Origin: an uncultured Luminiphilus sp.
Lineage (GTDB): Bacteria > Pseudomonadota > Gammaproteobacteria > Pseudomonadales > Halieaceae
Assembly (NCBI GenBank): GCA_943840615.1
Contig: CALSVI010000012.1
Coordinates: 1-64,000 of the forward strand
Direction of reading: 5' to 3'
Length of the DNA stretch: 64,000 nt
The position numbers and the translations under genes are program-made. Below the pieces are notes generated by a model. It was given only the letters and a program-made list of their open reading frames with translations. It was not told the origin of the DNA and made no database searches. Below are positions 54,422-63,568 of this stretch, in pieces. The stretch's first letter is position 1. Each line of letters starts with the position of its first letter.

Positions 54422-55554
54422 TTGAAAACAACCAGATTACGCAACGCCTCACCTCGTTTGACCGACGCGATGGCCTCGTTGATATCTTCTAAGACAAAGC
54501 GCTGACTCACCAGCTCGTCGAGCTTCAAATCCCCCTGCTGATAAAGCGCTACCAGCTTCGGGATGTCTCGACTTACTGAGCTCGAACCCATTTTTGACCC
54601 CACTATGGACTGTCCCTTTGAAGCGAGGTCACCCGGGTCGTACTCCGCCAATACTTCGCTCGCAGGCATGCCCACTATAACTGTGGTACCCGCCCTCCCG
54701 AGAATCTCCAGAGATTGTTCGATAGCAGACTTTGCACCGACTGTGACGAACACATAATCTGCGCCTCGACCACCACTCAGACCCAACACATCGTCAACGA
54801 ATGTGGGCAATGAACTATTGACGGTGTGAGTGGCGCCAAATCGGAGGGCTTGCTCGAGTTTTTCATCCAGCACATCAATAGCAATCACACGTGAGGCTCC
54901 CCGGTACGCTGCCGCCTGTATGCTATTGATACCCACCCCGCCGCAGCCCATCACGGCAACAATGCTCCCGGGCCTGACCTCTACCGTGTTGGTGACCGCG
55001 CCGAACCCTGTGAGTACTCCGCAGCCTAAAATGGATGCCACTTCCAGTGGAATATCGTCGGGAATACGGCAGGCCTGACTTTGCTCGATGACCACAGATT
55101 CTGCAAATGCCCCAGCATTGAGCCCCTGGGTAACAACAGCACCTTCATGATCTGACAGCGGGCTATGCTCATCGAGTGGAAAGCTTGCGTCGCATTGGGT
55201 TTCGATCGCATGCGCGCAGTAATGGCATTGGCCGCAAGATCGGATCAGCGTCACCACCACGCGGTCTCCCACCGCTAAATCATGCACGCCCGGCCCCAGC
55301 GATTCGACGATGCCAGAGGCTTCGTGGCCATATATTGCGGGCAACTCACCGCCCCACTGCCCTTCGGCAAGCATGATGTCGCTATGACAAATCGCACAGG
55401 CAGCGAGCTTCACTTTCACCTCACCCTCGCCCGGATCAGCAATAGTGATGTCTTCAACTATCAGGGGGTGGCCAAATGTTCGACAAACCGCTGCTTTCAA
55501 TGTTTTTTCCTTGGCAATCGAATGCGACTCAACGCGCATCACTGGCGCGATCAT
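54418..55554 (-). CDS. Zinc-dependent alcohol dehydrogenase (class III-like MDR)
   Basis: A dehydrogenase of about 378 residues with catalytic-zinc residues in CAICHSD and GHEASGIVESLG, a structural-zinc cluster in CGQCHYCAHAIETQC, and the NAD site VMGCGGVGINSIQAA. It resembles NDMA-dependent or glutathione-dependent formaldehyde-dehydrogenase type enzymes. The start is the ATG at 55554 with AGGTG six bases before; the track begins at a GTG three codons earlier. It is first in a coupled pair with the sugar-acid-type dehydratase, and diverges from the FAD enzyme. It probably oxidises an alcohol or aldehyde in the same pathway. Confidence 0.9.
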   Translation of the reverse strand: MIAPVMRVESHSIAKEKTLKAAVCRTFGHPLIVEDITIADPGEGEVKVKLAACAICHSDIMLAEGQWGGELPAIYGHEASGIVESLGPGVHDLAVGDRVVVTLIRSCGQCHYCAHAIETQCDASFPLDEHSPLSDHEGAVVTQGLNAGAFAESVVIEQSQACRIPDDIPLEVASILGCGVLTGFGAVTNTVEVRPGSIVAVMGCGGVGINSIQAAAYRGASRVIAIDVLDEKLEQALRFGATHTVNSSLPTFVDDVLGLSGGRGADYVFVTVGAKSAIEQSLEILGRAGTTVIVGMPASEVLAEYDPGDLASKGQSIVGSKMGSSSVSRDIPKLVALYQQGDLKLDELVSQRFVLEDINEAIASVKRGEALRNLVVFK

Positions 55555-55789
55555 CGGGTTCACCTGAATATATCACCGGCATCTCCTTCGCTGGAAAACG
55601 ATCTCTAGCGACGCCGTGTCTCGAGACAATCTGGCTCCGCCGACATCCACCACAAACCAATAAAATAATCATGACTCCTGCCATGAGTCGAACATTTAAC
55701 AGCGCAATGGTCTCAGGCCGATGCCGAATCGATCTAGCTATCGCCCAAAAGGCCGATCACAATACACAGATACTGCGAGGGACAAGGAC

Positions 55790-57148
55790 ATGCGCATACG
55801 GGAACCGGCTAGGGAAGTGCAGGTCGTTCACGAGACCGAGGTACTGGTCGTCGGATCGGGTCCGGGGGGCTTAGCCGCCGCACTTGGTGCTGCCCGCGCA
55901 GGAAGTCAGGTCACACTGCTCGAGCGATTTGGTTGCTTTGGCGGCAATATCACCGCGGTTGGCGTGGAAGGTTTCGCCTGGTATCGCCACGAAAATACCG
56001 TCGATACTGAGGGCGTTGGTATCGAGTTTGAAGAGCGTGCCCGGGCCATGGGTGCTGCAGTGAAGGAGCCTCAGTCGGATAGTCACGCCATCGACGGCGA
56101 AGCGTTCAAATGGGTCGCCGATACGCTGGTGGAGGAAGCCGGCATCATGCCCATGCTGCATCGACTATTCGTTGCCCCGATCATGGACGGCGACGTCATT
56201 ACAGGCGTGATCGTCGAGAGCAAGGCCGGGCGTGAAGCAATTCTGGCTGAACGCGTCATCGACGCCACAGGTGATGCGGATGTGGCGCACCGCGCGGGTG
56301 CAATCACGCTCAAGCAAGCCAAGGAAGACATGATCGGCGCCTCGGTGATGTTCTCGATGTCGGGCGTGAACAAAACCCGGTTTATTGACCATGTTAAAGC
56401 CGATCCACAGACCTACCGGGACTGGGCATACGGACAGTGGACGGTGGAAACCACCGGAAAGGAGGATGAGATGTTCTCGCCTTTTTTACGCAAGCCCTTT
56501 GAAAAAGCCCGCGAGGCAGGGTTGATTCCCGAGCACCTCGATACCATCGCCGGCACCTGGGGTGCGCTCTATGACACCGGGGACCTCACCTACCTGAACT
56601 TGGTGCACCTTCTGGGCTATGACGGCACCGACCCCAATGATCTGACCCGCGGTGAGATGGAGGGTCGCAAGCAGGCCATGCTGGCGATCGAGGCGCTCAA
56701 GCAATACACCCCCGGCTGCGAGAACGCCAAGCTGCGTAACTTCGGCATGACGCTGGGCATTCGCGATACCCGCAAAATCGATGCCGCTTACAACATGACC
56801 GAGGCCGACGTGCGCGATCAGGCCCGCTTTGAAGACAGCATCGGCATCTTCCCCGAATTCATCGATGGCTATGGGATTCTCATTCTGCCCACTACCGGTC
56901 GTTACTTTCAGGTGCCCTACCGAACCCTGCTGCCCAAGGGGGTCAAAAATCTAATCTGTGCCGGTCGGGTCACCGGCGGTGATCGCGTCAGTCACGCGGC
57001 CACCCGTAACATGATGTGCTGTACGGTCACCGGGCAAGGCGCCGGCGTGGCCGCGGCGGTCGCAGTACAGCAAAAGTGCGGCTTCGATGAGCTGGACGTG
57101 GATCAAGTTCAGGCCGAACTGAAGCGGCAGGACGTGCGGCTCCACTGA
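55790..57148 (+). CDS. FAD-dependent oxidoreductase (FAD_oxidored family)
   Basis: A protein of about 452 residues with the dinucleotide-binding segment TEVLVVGSGPGGLAAALGAARAG and the second glycine segment RVIDATGDADVAHRAGA. FGCFGGNIT and the C-terminal GRVTGGDRVSHAATRNM are typical of the FAD_oxidored family, dehydrogenases of uncertain substrate found in catabolic operons. The start at 55790 has AAGGAC before it. The track's longer start is not favoured. It is followed by a PhyH dioxygenase 38 bases on, and faces the ADH/dehydratase pair. Confidence 0.85.
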   Translation: MRIREPAREVQVVHETEVLVVGSGPGGLAAALGAARAGSQVTLLERFGCFGGNITAVGVEGFAWYRHENTVDTEGVGIEFEERARAMGAAVKEPQSDSHAIDGEAFKWVADTLVEEAGIMPMLHRLFVAPIMDGDVITGVIVESKAGREAILAERVIDATGDADVAHRAGAITLKQAKEDMIGASVMFSMSGVNKTRFIDHVKADPQTYRDWAYGQWTVETTGKEDEMFSPFLRKPFEKAREAGLIPEHLDTIAGTWGALYDTGDLTYLNLVHLLGYDGTDPNDLTRGEMEGRKQAMLAIEALKQYTPGCENAKLRNFGMTLGIRDTRKIDAAYNMTEADVRDQARFEDSIGIFPEFIDGYGILILPTTGRYFQVPYRTLLPKGVKNLICAGRVTGGDRVSHAATRNMMCCTVTGQGAGVAAAVAVQQKCGFDELDVDQVQAELKRQDVRLH

Positions 57149-57186
57149 CGGCGCATGCAGACTCCCCAACAACGCGCCATCACTGG

Positions 57187-57993
57187 ATGCACATGAACGA
57201 TACCGACCTATCGGCTTTGGGAAAATCACTCGCCAACGCGCAACAGCAGCTCGAGAACGACGGCTACCTGCTGGTGGAAGGCTTGGGCGACCCCGAGCTT
57301 GTTGCGCATCTGCTTGAGGTCTCACTAAGCCGCAGCAATGAGGTGATGGCGGCGCTGGGTGGTCAGACGATCGGCATTGGCAGTGCCGCCGGCTTCGACG
57401 AGGTGGTGCAAAGATCGCCCGGCCGCTGGGACATTCCGATCTCACCACCCGAGTTTGGTGTTAATGAGCGCGCGCTACCTTGGTGGCCGCTGATTGCGGC
57501 CGTCCTTGGCGATAATGCCGAACACTCTTTCAGCGGCGTGGTGTATTCCGACCCGGGTACCCCCGCGCAGTGCTGGCATATCGACTCACCCCATGTCAGC
57601 TCTGATCACCTTCTACCCCATGCGCTTAATGTCATGGTTGCACTCCATGACACACCATTGGCAATGGGCCCCACCGAACTGGCGAGAGGCTCGCATCGAC
57701 TGACCAATCACCTTCAGAACCCCGCTCTCGTCAGCGATGAACTGGTCTATCAGCATGAGAAGACAGTGCCTGAACAGCTGGTGGCAAACACTGAGCAAGC
57801 GGTGCCCGAAGGCGTATCGTCTTTACTCACTGCTGGGTCGTGCCTCATCTTCGATGACCGCATCCTGCACCGCGGGCGGGCCAACGACTCGACGAGTAGG
57901 CGCAGCATGGTCTACTTCTCGTATCGTCAGGCTGGCTACGCTGCAAACACGCACTTTGAAGCGCAGCGTTCGGTCTATGACGCCGGACGATGA
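57187..57993 (+). CDS. Phytanoyl-CoA dioxygenase (PhyH) family protein
   Basis: A 268-residue Fe(II)/2-oxoglutarate oxygenase. The His-x-Asp pair is CWHIDSPH, the distal His is ILHRGRAN, and the 2-oxoglutarate Arg is in SRRSMVYFSY. DTPLAMGPTELARGSHR is the PhyH family turn. A second ATG (57193) is possible since no strong binding site is present. It follows the FAD oxidoreductase by 38 bases and precedes a serine hydrolase by 96, so the plus-strand trio may be one operon. This PhyH is distinct from the one at 11589. Confidence 0.85.
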   Translation: MHMNDTDLSALGKSLANAQQQLENDGYLLVEGLGDPELVAHLLEVSLSRSNEVMAALGGQTIGIGSAAGFDEVVQRSPGRWDIPISPPEFGVNERALPWWPLIAAVLGDNAEHSFSGVVYSDPGTPAQCWHIDSPHVSSDHLLPHALNVMVALHDTPLAMGPTELARGSHRLTNHLQNPALVSDELVYQHEKTVPEQLVANTEQAVPEGVSSLLTAGSCLIFDDRILHRGRANDSTSRRSMVYFSYRQAGYAANTHFEAQRSVYDAGR

Positions 57994-58089
57994 CTGGGGG
58001 TGGCAGTTGAATTTAGCTAGCGTTGATTTAGATGATGGCATCAACAACAGTGCGCTGCCGGCGCACGCAATCTCGACGGTATTAAATCT

Positions 58090-59367
58090 ATGAGCATCCG
58101 AGCCCTGTTATTCCTGTCGCTACTGGCCACGCGGCTACAAGCAGCAGACGTGACCATCGTTGACCCCGAGCCAGTCGGCTTCTCTGGCGACCGGCTTGGC
58201 AAGATCACCGAGTTCGTAGAACGCGAGATTGCCAACGGGAATCTCGTGGGCACTGTGACGCTGATCGCGCGTCATGGGCAGGTCGTACACTTTGAATCTG
58301 CGGGTCGCTTTGGGCTCGAAGATGACCGACCCATGGATAAAGATGCGCTGTTCCGCATTTTCTCCATGACCAAACCGATTACCACGGTGGCGGCGATGAT
58401 CCTCTACGAGGAGGGCGCCTTCCACCTTGGTGACCCGGTAGCCAAGTATCTGCCTGAGCTGGCCGGCATGCAGCTGATGGTCGATGGAGAAACCGTTCCC
58501 CCCCAAACTCAGATGACCATCGAGCAACTGATGACCCATACCGCGGGCCTCACCAATGGCTGGCATGTGGAACACCCCGTTGAGCGCGCGTACCGCGATG
58601 CCGCGCTATCCCAAAGCGCTAATCTGACAGCGTTTATCGATAACCTGGCAACGCTCCCCCTGCGCTTTGAGCCCGGCACCCGATACCACTACAGCGTGGC
58701 GACTGACGTGCTCGGTGCACTGGTGGAGCGATTGAGCGGGCAAACCCTGGAGCAGTTTTTTCAGACGCGCATTTTCGATCCGCTAGACATGCGCGACACG
58801 TTCTTCAACGTGCCGAACGACAAGATAGCGCGCATGGCCGGTAATCACCTGTGGAACGCCGACCGTCAGGAGATGGCGCCGATGCCAGCAGGGCTGCTGC
58901 CACCCCCATCTGGCGTAACGCTATTCTCAGGTGGTGGCGGGTTGATCTCCACAGCGCAGGATTACTGGCGCTTTTGCGAAATGCTGCGCCGCGGCGGCAG
59001 CCTTGACGGCGTGCGCCTTCTTGGACCCAAGACGGTGCAAGCCATGGCGATGGCGAGGCTGACACCCGAGATCAGAAATAAGGGTGCAACCGAGTACCCC
59101 GCCTCGCATCTGTATCCGGGGCAGTCCTTCGGGCTCGGTGCCGGCGTGATCACCGACCCCGCACAAGCGCAGGTGATCTCCTCCCGAGGGGAATACTCCT
59201 GGGGTGGGATTGCCAATACCAAATTCTGGATCGACCCTGAGGAAGACCTCATTGTCGTCTTCATGACGCAGGTGATGGGCACACCACACAGTGATCGACA
59301 CCGCTTCGACCTTAAAGTAGCGACCTATCAGGCGCTCACTGAGCTGGGTAATTCAGGCGGAGACTGA
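58090..59367 (+). CDS. Exported serine hydrolase (beta-lactamase class C family)
   Basis: A 425-residue enzyme with a signal peptide (LLFLSLLATRLQAA). The SxxK motif is in FSMTKPITT near residue 97, and YHYSVATDVLG is the Tyr-x-Ser/Asn element. HxG-like motif is not evident near the end (EYSWGGIANTKFWID). Esterase or peptidase-like roles are more common than antibiotic resistance in this group. It follows the PhyH gene and converges on the BCCT gene with a 15-base overlap. It differs from the lipoprotein enzyme at 126. Confidence 0.88.
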   Translation: MSIRALLFLSLLATRLQAADVTIVDPEPVGFSGDRLGKITEFVEREIANGNLVGTVTLIARHGQVVHFESAGRFGLEDDRPMDKDALFRIFSMTKPITTVAAMILYEEGAFHLGDPVAKYLPELAGMQLMVDGETVPPQTQMTIEQLMTHTAGLTNGWHVEHPVERAYRDAALSQSANLTAFIDNLATLPLRFEPGTRYHYSVATDVLGALVERLSGQTLEQFFQTRIFDPLDMRDTFFNVPNDKIARMAGNHLWNADRQEMAPMPAGLLPPPSGVTLFSGGGGLISTAQDYWRFCEMLRRGGSLDGVRLLGPKTVQAMAMARLTPEIRNKGATEYPASHLYPGQSFGLGAGVITDPAQAQVISSRGEYSWGGIANTKFWIDPEEDLIVVFMTQVMGTPHSDRHRFDLKVATYQALTELGNSGGD

Positions 59368-60484
59368 TCGCAGCGCAGCGCGGCGCATAAAGATCAGCGA
59401 GTAAATGGCCGCGTAGATCCCGACGACAACCAGCCCCACCCACTCGATCTTGAAAGGCGTGAACTGAAAGGCCAGCACCAGCGCAAACAGGACGACCCAA
59501 TTGAGGGCGACGTAGCGCCCGGTGCCGAGCCTCTCCACAGTCAGCCCGGTGTTCTGAGTGTATAGCCGTGTAAGCGAGTCGAGCGAATTCACGACGAACA
59601 AAACGCCCACACCCATCATGGCCCAGCTCATCAGACCTGCGATCGAAATGTCGTTAGCGAAGTACCAGTAGAGCACCGAGAACCACAGGGCGATAGGAAT
59701 CGACGGCACAACCAATAACAGAAGCAGCAACTGCCACGCAGTGAAGCCGCTCACAAAACGCGATACAAACTGCCCGATCATGATGCTCCACGCGAACCAC
59801 CAGAACAGGTAAAAGGCGTGATAATCATTAATCGGAAACACAAAGCGCGGCAGTTGGCCGAAGTAATCACCCAGCTCACCTACGGTACTCGCAAAACCCG
59901 ATACACCCATCCCTGATGCCCAAAAAGAGCCTGCTATCAGGGCAAAGAACAATCCGCTCGAGGCCAAACTGAGTGCCTTCACGAAGCGGATCTGAGTACT
60001 GGAAATCACCGCCACCAGCACCGTGCCCGCCACCAGAGCAGTAGCGCACCGCGTCGGGAATGCCCTCGATATAGCCGGGCAGATAGTGCAGAAACAGATA
60101 GCCCGTGAAGGCACAGGTGCCAATAATGGTGAGGTTATTGATCAGCTTGATCAGCGGTATCTCAAAGAGCTGTAGTCGGGGTTCGACCACACAGAAATAA
60201 AAGGTAGTGAGAAAATAAAAGCCCCAGACCAGAAAACCCCAGAAGCCAAACTCCAATGCCAGTGGGTTAGCAAACGCATAGTCCGCCTCGCTGGCAAAAA
60301 TCTCAAAGTCGACCATGGGGAACATGAGTAGCCCCACATCCAGCCCCGAGGTGAACAACACCGCCAAAAAAGTCACCCGCGGCATGGGCGTACTGCCCTC
60401 GATACGGACATTACGGTAACGCAGCACCAATAGCAGGGATGTCAGCGTCGTCAGCGCAATCGCCGTGGAGAGAATCGCGTTCAT
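59353..60484 (-). pseudogene. BCCT-family transporter (choline/betaine type), frameshifted
   Basis: The first frame (from 60484) encodes about 150 residues with three or four helices up to EGIPDAVRY, then diverges. The second (59353-60123) continues from ALVAGTVLVAVISSTQIRFVKAL through the remaining helices to the end. Removing one base near 60037-60046 (TACTGCTCTG on the coding strand) joins them. AFYLFWWFAWSIMIGQFVSR has the Trp-rich FWWxAW signature of BCCT carriers, which import choline, betaine, carnitine or DMSP with sodium or proton. The rejoined length of about 375 is shorter than the usual 500-plus. The GMC gene ends 10 bases before it, so they share an operon. Confidence 0.78.
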
Positions 60485-60494
60485 TGTCGCGGCG

Positions 60495-62191
60495 TCATGT
60501 GCGCGGGCCTGCCGGCACGGCTCTCACCGGCTCACCCTCGCGTTGCCGGCTCTGCCACTCAGTGGCCTGCCACACCGGGGCTTCCTCTCTCTGCGGCGCC
60601 CTGCCCCGAATCAGATCAGACGCCCGCTCGGCCACCATAATGGTCGGCGCATTGAGGTTGCCATTGGGAATCATCGGGAAGATCGACGAATCGACAACGC
60701 GGAGTCCTTCGAGGCCGCGAACACGGCACTCGGGATCGACCACGGCCATGCGTCATCCGCCGCTCCCATCTTGCAGGAACAGGAAGGATGATAGGCCGTC
60801 TCCACGTTGTCCCTCACCCAGGTATCCACGGCCTCGTCGTCCGATAAATCGACCGCTGGCTGGATCTCCTCAGCGCGATAAGCATCCAATGCCGGCTGTT
60901 GAAGTATTTCTCGCGTCAGGCGCAGACAGCTGCGCCAATCTGCCCGATCCCGCTCAGTGGCCAGGTAGTTAAAGAGAATGCGGGGTTCGTCCTGCGCGTT
61001 AGGGCCGGAGATGCGCACCGTGCCGCGGCTTTCCGGTTTGTTGGGGCCCACGTGCACCTGAAAACCGTGGCCGGAAAAAGCGGCGCGGCCGTCGTAGCGG
61101 ATGGCCGCAGGCAAAAAGTGGTATTGAATATCGGGCGAGGCGATCCCGGAACGCGATCGGATAAATCCACAGGACTCGAAGTGATTCGTGGCGCCCAACC
61201 CCGTTTTAGTCAGGACCCACTGCACACCGATACGGAGTTTCGCCCACCAACTCAAATGGCCATTAACGGTGATCGGCGCCTCGCAGCGGTACTGAAAATA
61301 CACCTCAAGATGATCTTGCAAGTTTTCGCCCACACCGGGAAGTTCGTGCTGCACCTCGACTCCCGCCTCGGCGAGGATCGCCACGGGCCCGATCCCTGAG
61401 CGCTGCAAAATCGTGGGCGAGCCGATTGATCCGGCACTCAGAATCACTTCCCGACTAGCGTTTGCGACACAGGCCTGTCCACGACGATGATATCGAACGC
61501 CCGTCACACGTTGATCCGAGAGGATCAACGTATCGACCTCAGCTTCAGTCACAACCGTTAAATTGGATCGCTTGCGGGCGGGCTCGAGATAGGCCAGATC
61601 GGTGGAACATCGCTCGCCCCGCCGCACTGTCATGTGCATGGGACCGAAGCCTTCCTGCCGATAACCGTTGTAATCCTCGGTCTTGCCGTAGCCCGCTTCC
61701 TCTCCCGCGGCAACGAACGCTTCATAGAGCGGATTTCGCATATTGTTACCGTTGCAGGTATCAACGGGGCCTTCGCCGCCGCGATAAGTGTCCTCACCCC
61801 CCATCCAGCGCTCAGCGCGCTTGAAATAAGGCAGGCAATCCGCGTAGCTCCACCCTGTGGCACCGGCACCGACCCACTGATCAAAATCCGCGGCGTGCCC
61901 TCGCACATACACCATGCCATTGATGGCCGACGAGCCACCCAATACCTTGCCCCGCGCACAGTCCATGCGTCGCCCGTCCAGGCCGGGCTCTGGCTGCCCC
62001 CAATAACCCCAGCTAAATCGCGCGCTATTCATGGGAATCGACAACGCGGTTGGCATACGGATGAAAAGACTACGATCGTCCTTGCCCGCTTCAAGCAGTA
62101 ACACTGAATGCGCGGGATCTTCGCTCAAACGATTCGCCAGCACACAGCCCGCAGAGCCGGCGCCGATCACGATGTAGTCAAACTCGTTCAT
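60495..62191 (-). pseudogene. GMC oxidoreductase, choline-dehydrogenase (BetA)-like, frameshifted near the C-terminus
   Basis: From the ATG at 62191 the protein has the FAD motif [16 protein letters not shown], the GMC signature [18 protein letters not shown] and [15 protein letters not shown], and the catalytic His in [12 protein letters not shown]. The frame then breaks: the next family segment ([20 protein letters not shown], then [19 protein letters not shown]) is in another frame. One missing base near 60748-60753 explains it. Rejoined, the protein is about 565 residues, ending at 60495. The BetA-like catalytic segment suggests choline oxidation to betaine aldehyde or betaine, but other GMC substrates are possible. 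It is coupled by ATGA to the small membrane gene upstream. Confidence 0.82.
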
Positions 62192-62313
62192 GCACCCTCG
62201 ATAAGCGACTGACGCTGCGTCAGCCGGCACAACAGCCAGAACGCCACCATACCCATACCCGCCACCGCGATGATCATAATCTGAGCATAAGCGGCAATGC
62301 GTTCTCGATTCAT
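62188..62313 (-). CDS. 41-aa single-helix membrane microprotein in the GMC/BCCT operon
   Basis: Not in the ORF track. ATG at 62313 has AGGAG five bases before it. The product is a polar N-terminus ([11 protein letters not shown]), one hydrophobic helix ([18 protein letters not shown]) and a polar tail ([12 protein letters not shown]). Its TGA overlaps the ATG of the GMC gene (ATGA). It lies 8 bases after the phosphodiesterase stop. The good binding site and the coupling make this the best supported microprotein here. It might anchor or assist the flavoenzyme or the transporter at the membrane. Confidence 0.7.
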   Translation of the reverse strand: MNRERIAAYAQIMIIAVAGMGMVAFWLLCRLTQRQSLIEGA

Positions 62314-62321
62314 ATCGGCTC

Positions 62322-63380
62322 CTAGTCGATGAACGACGCACCATCCAAGTGACGCGCCACATGATCGGGAATGGTAATCCCCAGATGCCTCGCAACAGAA
62401 GGATAGATATCGACGATCTCGGGCGTATTGAAAAACCGCGGGGTTAACCGCTCGCTATTGGTTGCGATCCAGATGGTGCGCTCGCGCTCACTCTGACCGC
62501 CATGGTCCCGCCCGGTTGCTTCATCCCGGCCATGATCGGTGGTGACAATGACCAGCCAATCTTCATGATGCGCATGCTGTCGTGCGAGCACGGCTGACCA
62601 GAGTCGGTGGACCCGCCTGTCCATATCTATCACCGCGCGATCAAATTCGACACTGTCACCGTACTCGTGGGCAACATCATCGGTGTACTGCAGGTATACC
62701 CAAGACAAATCGGGACCCTCAGTCTCAATCACCGTTGCGGCTTCCTCGCTGACGGCATCATCAATATCAGCGATCTGTCCGGCCAGATCCTGAAAAGGGA
62801 AACGCTTAGCATCGTCCTCCAAGCCATCCAACACAAAATCAAAGCGGAAGTCTCCGCCCTCGGGAAGGCCTGCGCCCACTAATATCGTGCGGTTGTCCGT
62901 CCAGGTGGAGAAGATACCCAGACGCAGCTCTGGCTTAACGGTTTTTGCAACGCGAAAAATATTCCAGTAATCGTAGTTGGGAGAAATCAGATAGTTTCTG
63001 TACACATTGTGTTTGTTAGCCCAGGTACCGGTTAGCAAACCCATATAACCCGGCGCAGAAATCGTCGGGGTCTCCCCAGGCTTACCAATGGGACCACCCA
63101 CCTGAGCGCGGTGATATGCGCCCACAGCGGCGATCGCATCAATGGCAGGAGTGGGAACGCGCTCGATTACATCGGCGGGGATCCCATCGACAATGACGAA
63201 GACTACTTTCGGCGCCGGCGGCGTCCCGGCATGGGCTATCCATGCGTTTAGCGCGACGATCAGCACCACGGCGCCGCAGAGCACCTTAAGGGGCGCCGCT
63301 CCGCAGGGCAGCCGGCGCATCCATGTCGACGCAGTCAAAAATAGTAGGGCACCGGTGAGGCGCCGTCGGGTCATCATCAC
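62322..63380 (-). CDS. Exported alkaline-phosphatase-superfamily phosphodiesterase (NPP-like)
   Basis: A 352-residue protein with a hydrophobic N-terminal segment ending IAHAG (signal or anchor). [13 protein letters not shown] is the first metal strand, [13 protein letters not shown] the nucleophile region (Thr or Ser), [16 protein letters not shown] and [17 protein letters not shown] carry the remaining Asp/His metal ligands. The pattern fits nucleotide pyrophosphatase/phosphodiesterases, some of which release choline from phosphocholine esters. The start may be the GTG at 63380 or a later ATG (63320). It leads an operon with the microprotein, GMC enzyme and BCCT carrier, suggesting release of choline outside the cytoplasm. 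That role is inferred. Confidence 0.82.
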   Translation of the reverse strand: MMMTRRRLTGALLFLTASTWMRRLPCGAAPLKVLCGAVVLIVALNAWIAHAGTPPAPKVVFVIVDGIPADVIERVPTPAIDAIAAVGAYHRAQVGGPIGKPGETPTISAPGYMGLLTGTWANKHNVYRNYLISPNYDYWNIFRVAKTVKPELRLGIFSTWTDNRTILVGAGLPEGGDFRFDFVLDGLEDDAKRFPFQDLAGQIADIDDAVSEEAATVIETEGPDLSWVYLQYTDDVAHEYGDSVEFDRAVIDMDRRVHRLWSAVLARQHAHHEDWLVIVTTDHGRDEATGRDHGGQSERERTIWIATNSERLTPRFFNTPEIVDIYPSVARHLGITIPDHVARHLDGASFID

Positions 63381-63568
63381 TTACAACCTGCGAGCAGTAC
63401 CGGTGCCATTATGCCGACTACCGGAAAGTAGGGGAAAGCCTCACGGCATCGCTATTCATTGAACGTTAGCCCGCTTTACAGACCGTCCCCTGCTCGTTGA
63501 AGATAGAAGGCGCCACCGTCCGCAGGGACACAGGCTCGCCGACTACTCATAATAGGGTTTGGAACGCC

